Origin: Pseudomonadota bacterium | GTDB taxonomy: Bacteria; Pseudomonadota; Gammaproteobacteria; Burkholderiales; JABEVD01 | Assembly (NCBI GenBank): GCA_021811205.1 | Contig: JAJZPK010000087.1 | Span: forward strand, 1 to 9,613 | DNA: 9,613 nucleotides | Direction of reading: 5' to 3' | In this document: in pieces, positions 5,801 through 9,613 of the stretch | Numbering within the stretch: the first letter of the stretch is position 1 | Layout: each line of letters starts with the position of its first letter | Position numbers and translations under genes: made by a program | Notes under the pieces: generated by a model | The model's input: only the letters and a program-made list of their open reading frames with translations | Database searches by the model: none | Told to the model about the DNA's origin: nothing

Positions 5801-7627
5801 AACTGGAGTGCGAGCACCAACGGAATGCCGATTTCGAGTGGCAAGTTCAGCGCATATTCAGGCAGCACGACGAATGCCATGTACGTCAATTTGAATGGCG
5901 CTGCCTGTTCGACCTGCGGCGGCAACCTGAACGGCGCTTTTACCGGGCAAAATTATGTGGGGGCGATTCTTTCCTACAATCTGTACGACAATAGCAAAGT
6001 CTACATCGAAGGCAATGCCGCATTCACCCGGGATGTGTCCGGCAATCCCACAGTGAGCAACGCCACGGCGGCGCCTACCGGGCAATACTGGGTCGCCGAT
6101 TATGGCGGCGGTTTGCTGCTTGCAAGCTCCGTGACGGCAAATACCGGAAATGTCCTGACTGCGTATTCCATGCCATCCATAACGGTTTCAGGGGTGACTG
6201 CATCCTATTCGACGAGCGTTTCCTGCACGACGTGCGCCGGGAATGCTTCGAGTGACGTGGCCAATACGGGGATTTACTACGGCACATGGGATGCAGGGAC
6301 ATACAGCAATACCAGTACCGTGAACTGGACGACCGCGCCTGGGCAGTATCACTGGATCACGGGCCCGGAAGTCGGCCCGGTTTATCTTGCTCAGGTGCTT
6401 ACCGGCACTTTGAATTTCACGCTCGATGGGGGAACGGCGCCGACCAACCAGTCGGGCATTGCGGGCACGCTGAATTCAGGATCATTGACCGTCAATTTCG
6501 ACAAGCAGACCGTGGGAATCGCGCTCGGGCTCACGGACAATGGCCATACCTGGAGCGTGACCACGCCGACAGGCAACGAAGCGCCCTTGACCGGGACCAA
6601 CGGCTTGGGCAACACCATGTTCTATGCTTACGGCAGTGGTGCGGTGCCCATGGCCAATACGCCCGGGAATGTGAATATTACAGTTGACGGCACCAACGCG
6701 AAAGGAAACCTTGCCGGGCAATTGACGGGAACAGGCATTACGGGCGCGATTCTGAATTACAGCTTGAGCAGTACAGTGACGACGCCGACGGCGGGGACCG
6801 AGAACGTGAACGGCGTTGCGGCTTTCGTCGCGCCGTCCGTGAGCAACACGGCAGCACCCTATCAGTTCATCGGCGGGTCGGCGACAGATGCCATCAGCAG
6901 CTCTGTCATATCGACGAACAGCTCAGGCGGAATCGGGGCGGGATTCGATGCGCAAAGCAGGATTGCTTCCGCGGGAGGCAGTCTTACAGGTTTCGATATC
7001 AATCCGGTCAATGGCAGCAGCAATCCGCTCACGCTGGCCATCGGAACCAGCACGGCAACCGATACGGGCAGCGATGCTGCGACCGGCATCACCTGGGGAC
7101 GTTGGCAGGGCGGTACGATCAATGTGACCGACAGGGTGACGGGTGTCGTCACCCCGGTCACCCTGGTAAGCAGCCTGCACTGGATCAGCGGTCCACTTGA
7201 AACTTCGCCTGTCACGCTGCCGACTTCCGGGACCTTTGCCTATACCTGGGCGGGAGGCACGCATCCCACCGACAACGCAGGCCTGACCGGCACGCTGAAT
7301 TCGGCAACGCTGACCGCCGATTTTACAGCGCAGACCGTCAATGTCGGGGTGAACGTGACCGTCAACGGCTCCAACATGGTTGCTTCCGCGACTGGCGTGC
7401 CCATTGTTCAGAAGGCGGCATTCAGCGCAAACTCTGCCATCCCCGCAGGCACGCCAGGCAATCTGACCGTGACCTGCAGCGGCACATGCGGCGCATCCGC
7501 TGCCGGGCAGATCGCTGGCGGCTTTACTGGTGCTGGCGGTACTGGTGCGGGAATCATGTACGCGCTGCAGCGTATCGGCGGAACGAGCCCGGGCAGTATT
7601 GCCGGCGTGGCGGCATTCCACAGGTAA
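2816..7627 (+). CDS. Giant secreted protein with Ser/Thr linker, helical stalk and four TbpB-like barrel repeats
   Basis: Predicted 1603-residue exported protein. Residues 1-18 are a Sec signal (cleavage after AVLA) with no lipobox Cys. In order follow a short beta-like segment (to about 65), a Ser/Gly/Thr-rich linker (about 71-220), an Ala/Ser/Thr-rich likely helical stalk (about 255-500), and four diverged repeats (505-800, 801-1070, 1071-1337, 1338-1603). Each repeat carries GRW or GTW, LTGT-x-Y, GTL-x-SA-x-LTADF-x-QTV, a GMPI-like turn, G-x-FTG and a terminal GVAAF-like strand. These motifs resemble the TbpB beta-barrel handle domain found in Slam-dependent proteins. The only ten cysteines fall in five close pairs. 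There is no autotransporter barrel or terminal aromatic residue. It is the third operon gene, and a Slam-like barrel sits two genes upstream, so it may be that barrel's passenger. Ligand and function are unknown: haem or iron capture, adhesion or a surface layer are all possible. Confidence 0.85.
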   Translation: MKRISLLLAALYSSAVLADGPAQTIVLLHSGAVNVTNNFSNVSQPLTTPGAAVSVNATGSINSFKGALPSTDTHSSTTNTGGSRKGSSGGSSQSSSNTQGKSSGGSSQSGQNGSSNGSSSQSSSSSGSSEASSNGSSGGSASSASNESSGNGTSASGGTGGTSSGSGSESGANITSSDTGSSQPVNQDNGGTSTVGSSTTPTTTTTTTNTTTPSTSSTPQQVVTLQGSGGTTLNTTQQTVTSSTGQTTTIQQSIYGNLAQTAAAAAASAAGTTNFSLALSTSSISTAIASASSSISSITSAQTTANNAISSAASAQSIYTANGSFADNQAVTANTAIQTANTAIQSALTALNSALTTANASLNSANTYLNAATTQISNIGTSLTSISTNQATIGNHASAMTILTTAGVGLVTSPTTMQGAVTAASTAASQASALEQAGDLVDAQAALATAQAALGIVTAAISANSSATAASSAASAASTTISNVSTQIASISSSTATISSNAPIAAYNNPAVSGNFIGHFMMPVAATGGYNLGEAPNNPATPNTSFVLDGNGNLNEARSMSFQVTDPSTATAVTSPISSADIKWSGGTAADTFKLADNSIYGGRWANATVTVTDTSTSTSTSTSTSTSTSTSTSTSTNAVTTYNPADSLWAVLLAPPANYVQSLTGTVTYSLARNTTPFDAAGVLGTLSGATLTANFTNQTVGASVNLTMPSGAMAGTYAATGTAMPIETATSINPAGFTGGTQVVSCTTGTCAAGSTGYSVGLGGSFAGSTASSAGLAYSIWPTSTGAASDMVQGLVAYTASTAPTVAALAAYNANQIGYAFADPTYYSSFSTGFYNSLGIVPASAITSTSGSPTSIVDNTYSCYGCSGNLTLSILGASSPVTGNANSYATTGIQFGRWTVSTGAQSVFNVPLGAQLGAPASWMYGPQGYLDSAIVVGSNTGPLTGKFNYALDGSNAPVDTNSGTKGTLTSASLSADFTNQTVTANFALTMGSNNWSASTNGMPISSGKFSAYSGSTTNAMYVNLNGAACSTCGGNLNGAFTGQNYVGAILSYNLYDNSKVYIEGNAAFTRDVSGNPTVSNATAAPTGQYWVADYGGGLLLASSVTANTGNVLTAYSMPSITVSGVTASYSTSVSCTTCAGNASSDVANTGIYYGTWDAGTYSNTSTVNWTTAPGQYHWITGPEVGPVYLAQVLTGTLNFTLDGGTAPTNQSGIAGTLNSGSLTVNFDKQTVGIALGLTDNGHTWSVTTPTGNEAPLTGTNGLGNTMFYAYGSGAVPMANTPGNVNITVDGTNAKGNLAGQLTGTGITGAILNYSLSSTVTTPTAGTENVNGVAAFVAPSVSNTAAPYQFIGGSATDAISSSVISTNSSGGIGAGFDAQSRIASAGGSLTGFDINPVNGSSNPLTLAIGTSTATDTGSDAATGITWGRWQGGTINVTDRVTGVVTPVTLVSSLHWISGPLETSPVTLPTSGTFAYTWAGGTHPTDNAGLTGTLNSATLTADFTAQTVNVGVNVTVNGSNMVASATGVPIVQKAAFSANSAIPAGTPGNLTVTCSGTCGASAAGQIAGGFTGAGGTGAGIMYALQRIGGTSPGSIAGVAAFHR
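3026..3477 (+). repeat. Ser/Gly/Thr-rich low-complexity linker
   Basis: Residues 71-220 of the large protein are dominated by Ser, Gly and Asn, with degenerate SSNGSS/GSSGGS units. A poly-Thr run with one Asn interruption follows near 3410-3455. The segment is probably disordered and spans between the signal-proximal part and the stalk. Its biased composition also keeps a long antisense frame open, which I treat as an artefact. Confidence 0.75.
3578..4315 (+). repeat. Ala/Ser/Thr-rich helical stalk with heptad (21-bp) duplications
   Basis: Residues 255-500 are rich in Ala, Ser, Thr, Asn and Gln with regularly spaced Ile/Leu, suggesting long helices or a coiled-coil-like stalk. Seven-residue units recur in tandem: TANTAIQ twice at 3809-3850, and AQAALAT/AQAALGI around 4143-4184. 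Prolines are almost absent, apart from one near SPTTMQ at about residue 418. Helicity is inferred from composition. Confidence 0.6.
4328..5215 (+). repeat. TbpB-like domain repeat 1 of the large protein
   Basis: Residues 505-800. It contains GGRW (602-605), QSLTGTVTYSLARNTTPFDA, GTLSGATLTANFTNQTV, a TAMPI turn, the C748/C753 pair, GGSFAG and the closing GLVAY. It is the longest copy because the loop after GRW carries the (Thr-Ser)11 expansion at 4658-4726. Its first part (NFIGHFMMPVAATGGYNLG and onward) is less like the other copies. Confidence 0.65.
4658..4726 (+). repeat. Perfect hexanucleotide microsatellite (ACCAGC)11 plus ACC
   Basis: Eleven uninterrupted copies of ACCAGC (4658-4723) and a half copy encode a (Thr-Ser)11-Thr run inside repeat 1. 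The unit is six bases, so copy-number changes keep the frame and only lengthen or shorten the loop. The DNA is perfectly periodic even though synonymous codons were available, which indicates recent slippage. Confidence 0.97.
5216..6025 (+). repeat. TbpB-like domain repeat 2 of the large protein
   Basis: Residues 801-1070. It contains FGRW (897-900), SWMYGP, LTGKFNYALDGSNAPVD, GTLTSASLSADFTNQTV, NGMPI, FSAYSG, NLNGAFTG and the closing GNAAF. It has two CxxC pairs, C865/C868 and C1031/C1034. Confidence 0.7.
6026..6826 (+). repeat. TbpB-like domain repeat 3 of the large protein
   Basis: Residues 1071-1337. It contains GTW at 1156-1158 in place of GRW, YHWITGPE, LTGTLNFTLDGGTAPTNQ, GTLNSGSLTVNFDKQTV, NLAGQLTG and the closing GVAAF. 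It has one CxxC pair (C1137/C1140) before the GTW strand and lacks the second pair seen in the other copies. Confidence 0.7.
6827..7624 (+). repeat. TbpB-like domain repeat 4 of the large protein
   Basis: Residues 1338-1603. It contains WGRW around 1427-1430, LHWISGPLE, TSGTFAYTWAGGTHPTDN, GTLNSATLTADFTAQTV, TGVPI, the C1554/C1558 pair, IAGGFTG and GVAAF, two residues before the C-terminus. It reads as the cleanest match to the TbpB-type barrel pattern and, being terminal, is the best candidate for the translocator-recognised domain. Confidence 0.7.
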
Positions 7628-7634
7628 GCTAGAT

Positions 7635-7656
7635 GCGCCCTAGTAACCCAGGGCGC
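7635..7656. terminator. Possible shared terminator hairpin between convergent genes
   Basis: GCGCCCT (7635-7641) and AGGGCGC (7650-7656) form a perfect 7-bp GC-rich stem with an 8-base loop. It begins 7 bases after the stop of the large gene and spans the feoB stop codon. No T-run follows on either strand, so it is not a textbook intrinsic terminator. Position between convergent genes is the main argument. Confidence 0.35.
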
Positions 7657-9427
7657 GGGCACCTTGGTAGAAAACGAAGCTGACCAGCCAGGCAAGACCG
7701 AGAGACCAGGCCAGCGAAAGCGCCATGAAGCCAGAGCTTTTCGATTCGCTCTTCAATGTCGCGATCGTGGAAAGGCATGGCGTATAGATCAGGGTGAATA
7801 GCATGAAGCTGTAGGCCTGAACCCAGTCGAGCTGATGCGCCATGAGCGCCATCAATCCGTTTCCCCCGATGCCGTAAATTACGGCAAGCGATCCGATCAC
7901 GATTTCCTTGGCGACGAAACCGAAAATGAGGGCAACCGCAAGCTGCTGATTGATGCCGATCGGGTCGAGCAGCGGGGAGAAGAGCTTGCCGATCATGCCG
8001 GCCAGGGTATGGGAACTGGCCGGGGGAACGCCTATGGGGAAATGGGTGAGCAGCCAGACAAGTACGACGCCGGCCACGATGAATTTGCTCGCCCGGTTCA
8101 GGAAATGCCTGACTTCATGCCATCCTCTCAGCAGCATCTGCCTCAATGTCGGAAAGCGGTAGGGCGGGACCTCCAGAATGAAAGGCTCCGTGTTTTTGTA
8201 TTGCCGCTTGAACAGGATCGCAGTCAGGAGTGAGGTGGCGAAGCTGAAGAGGTAAAGGCTGAACAGGACAAGCGGCGCCGCTTTTTGGGAAAAGATGGCT
8301 GCGGTGATGAAAATGAATACCTGCAGCCTTGCCGAGCAGAGCGAGAACGGGATGACCAGCATGGTCAGAAATCGCAGGCTCCTGGTGCGCATCACGCGTG
8401 TGCCCATCAGCGCAGGAACGTTGCAGCCGAAGCCCATCAGCAGCATGACGAAGCTGCGCCCATCCAGCCCAAGCCGCGACATCAGCGCATCCATCAAGAA
8501 TGCAGCCCTGGAAAGATAGCCGGTATCCTCTATGATGGCCATGAAGAGGAAGAACAGAATGATGATGGGCACGAACGTGGCTACCGTTCCCACGCCATTG
8601 TAGATGCCGTCCAGCAACAAGCCCCTGGCAAATTCAGGCAGAGGGGAAAGCATCGGCTCAAGGGCTGCGTGCCTGAAAGCGTCAAGCAGCCATGCGACGC
8701 CATCCTGGAGCGGCTTGCCGAACAGGAATATCGCCTGGAAGGTGAGGTACATCACGAAGAAAAAGAGCGGCAGCCCAAGCCAGGGATGGAGGAGAAGCCT
8801 GTCCAGGCGAGTGGTAAGATTATTCGGGAGCTGAATGGGTACCTGTACCGTGCTTTTCAGTACACGCTCCATTTCGGATTCCAGCCTGTCGTCCTGGGAG
8901 AGCTTTGTCTGCAGATCCTCGAGCCTCAATGGGCTGCTTTCGTTCAGCATTTTTTCGAGCAGGCCGCGAACTTCCTTGTAACCGTTGCCGTACTTTGCGC
9001 TCATGAGCTGAACGGGAAGATCGAGCATGTCGGCCATTTTTTCGGCGTTGACGGTGATTCCGAATTTCTTGGCTTCGTCTGCCATGTTGAGGAGCAGGAC
9101 GGCGGGAAACCCGAGTTGCTTGATCTGAAGTACCAGGGAAAGCTGCCGCTCGATCTGGGAAGCATTGAGAATGATCAGCAGGGCATCGACGCTGTTGTGC
9201 TCCAGAAAATGGCGCACCACCTGCTCATCTTCCGAAAAGCCGTGAAGATCGTAAATGCCTGGAAGATCCACGATTTCTATCATGCTTGACCCGATCAGCA
9301 CCTTCGCCCCGAGCAGATCGACGGTCACGCCCGGCCAGTTGCCGGTTCTTGAAGACGCGCCGGTGATCCGGTTGAAGAAGGTGGACTTGCCCGTATTGGG
9401 CATCCCCAGAATGGCGATGCGTTTCAT
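7640..9427 (-). CDS. feoB: Ferrous iron transport protein B (GTPase-linked permease)
   Basis: Predicted 595-residue inner-membrane Fe(II) transporter. The N-terminal G domain has GMPNTGKST (8-16), T35 as G2, DLPG (54-57), NMAD (114-117) and SAK (143-145). A helical spacer runs to about residue 210 (RLDRLLLHPWLGLPLF), followed by multiple hydrophobic segments to the C-terminus. The two FeoB gate motifs are present: GCNVPALMGTR with C335 and PFSLCSARL with C364. AKEIVIGSLAVIYG and TPCLSTIATLKSE are also characteristic. The protein is shorter than E. coli FeoB (773 residues) but has no broken motif, so it belongs to the compact forms. Its ATG overlaps the feoA stop (ATGA), implying translational coupling. 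It converges on the large secreted-protein gene with a 12-base gap. Confidence 0.97.
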   Translation of the reverse strand: MKRIAILGMPNTGKSTFFNRITGASSRTGNWPGVTVDLLGAKVLIGSSMIEIVDLPGIYDLHGFSEDEQVVRHFLEHNSVDALLIILNASQIERQLSLVLQIKQLGFPAVLLLNMADEAKKFGITVNAEKMADMLDLPVQLMSAKYGNGYKEVRGLLEKMLNESSPLRLEDLQTKLSQDDRLESEMERVLKSTVQVPIQLPNNLTTRLDRLLLHPWLGLPLFFFVMYLTFQAIFLFGKPLQDGVAWLLDAFRHAALEPMLSPLPEFARGLLLDGIYNGVGTVATFVPIIILFFLFMAIIEDTGYLSRAAFLMDALMSRLGLDGRSFVMLLMGFGCNVPALMGTRVMRTRSLRFLTMLVIPFSLCSARLQVFIFITAAIFSQKAAPLVLFSLYLFSFATSLLTAILFKRQYKNTEPFILEVPPYRFPTLRQMLLRGWHEVRHFLNRASKFIVAGVVLVWLLTHFPIGVPPASSHTLAGMIGKLFSPLLDPIGINQQLAVALIFGFVAKEIVIGSLAVIYGIGGNGLMALMAHQLDWVQAYSFMLFTLIYTPCLSTIATLKSESKSSGFMALSLAWSLGLAWLVSFVFYQGARALGY

Positions 9428-9613
9428 TCCAGGATCACGTCGATCCTGCTCGCATCATTGCGCCTCAGCATGAGATCCGTGGTTCCAATGCGCAAATGAA
9501 GCGGACCAGAGAACCGGCCAAGCCTGAGGATCTCGACCCGCTTGCCGATGCGGAAGCCCATGGCAGCGAGCCTGTGGTACAGATCGCCATCCGTGTGCAA
9601 AGCTGAGATCACG
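9424..9613 (-). CDS. feoA: Ferrous iron transport protein A, N-terminus cut by window edge
   Basis: The visible 62 residues (DGDLYHRLAAMGFRIGKRVEILRLG, then SGPLHLRIGTTDLMLRRNDASRIDVILE) are the SH3-like fold of FeoA, a small cytoplasmic partner that modulates FeoB. The usual start, about 15 residues upstream, is outside the window. A GTG at 9612 is available but would leave the first strand incomplete, so I treat the gene as partial. It overlaps feoB by four bases and would be co-transcribed with it. The promoter is not in view. Confidence 0.92.
   Translation of the reverse strand, partial: VISALHTDGDLYHRLAAMGFRIGKRVEILRLGRFSGPLHLRIGTTDLMLRRNDASRIDVILE

Noticed and set aside
2816..7627. Large protein as a classical type V autotransporter or FHA-type haemagglutinin
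   Set aside because: There is no C-terminal 12-strand barrel, no terminal aromatic residue and no TPS domain. The four repeats with GRW and GAFTG motifs do not resemble beta-helix repeats.
8285..9289. Long plus-strand open frame (334 codons) opposite feoB
   Set aside because: The feoB strand carries unmistakable GTPase and gate motifs. The opposite frame is rich in His, Gln, Glu and Arg without any domain and has no ribosome-binding site.

Overview
The window looks like a chromosomal segment of a Gram-negative bacterium, most likely a betaproteobacterium. A Nitrosomonadales or Gallionellaceae-like host is my guess, not proven. The evidence is the moderately high G+C, Sec signal peptides paired with an outer-membrane beta-barrel, a CHASE2-type cyclase of the proteobacterial kind and a compact FeoAB pair. 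Coding density is very high. The only non-coding stretch longer than about 15 bases is the AT-rich leader at 918-1028; no RNA gene, CRISPR array or insertion sequence was seen.

Layout. (1) 1-917 is the C-terminal part of a membrane-bound class III adenylate cyclase, cut by the window edge. (2) 918-1028 is a regulatory leader with two inverted repeats, a candidate sigma70 -10 and a perfect FNR/ANR-type box (TTGAT-N4-ATCAA at 994-1007). (3) 1029-7627 holds three same-strand genes packed as an operon: a TPR plus outer-membrane barrel protein resembling Slam (DUF560), a short periplasmic FecR-domain protein, and a 1603-residue exported protein whose start overlaps the FecR gene by 14 bases. (4) 7640-9613, convergent, holds feoB and the truncated start of feoA, overlapping by ATGA.

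The large protein is the most unusual object. After a Sec signal it has a Ser/Gly/Thr-rich linker, an Ala/Ser/Thr-rich probable helical stalk, and four diverged tandem copies of a roughly 265-295-residue beta-rich domain. The recurring motifs (GRW, LTGT-x-Y-x-LDGGTAPT, GTLNSA-x-LTADFT-x-QTV, GMPI, GAFTG, GVAAF) recall the beta-barrel handle domain of transferrin-binding protein B and other Slam-dependent proteins. A Slam-like barrel two genes upstream suggests a translocator-substrate pair: the barrel exports the four-domain protein, and FecR acts in the periplasm or in sensing. Because the passenger lacks a lipobox it would be released or held non-covalently, as hemophilin-type Slam substrates are. 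This is inference.

The FNR-type box, the neighbouring ferrous-iron transporter and the metalloprotein-like CxxC pairs point loosely towards oxygen- or iron-linked biology. None of these links is demonstrated by the sequence alone.
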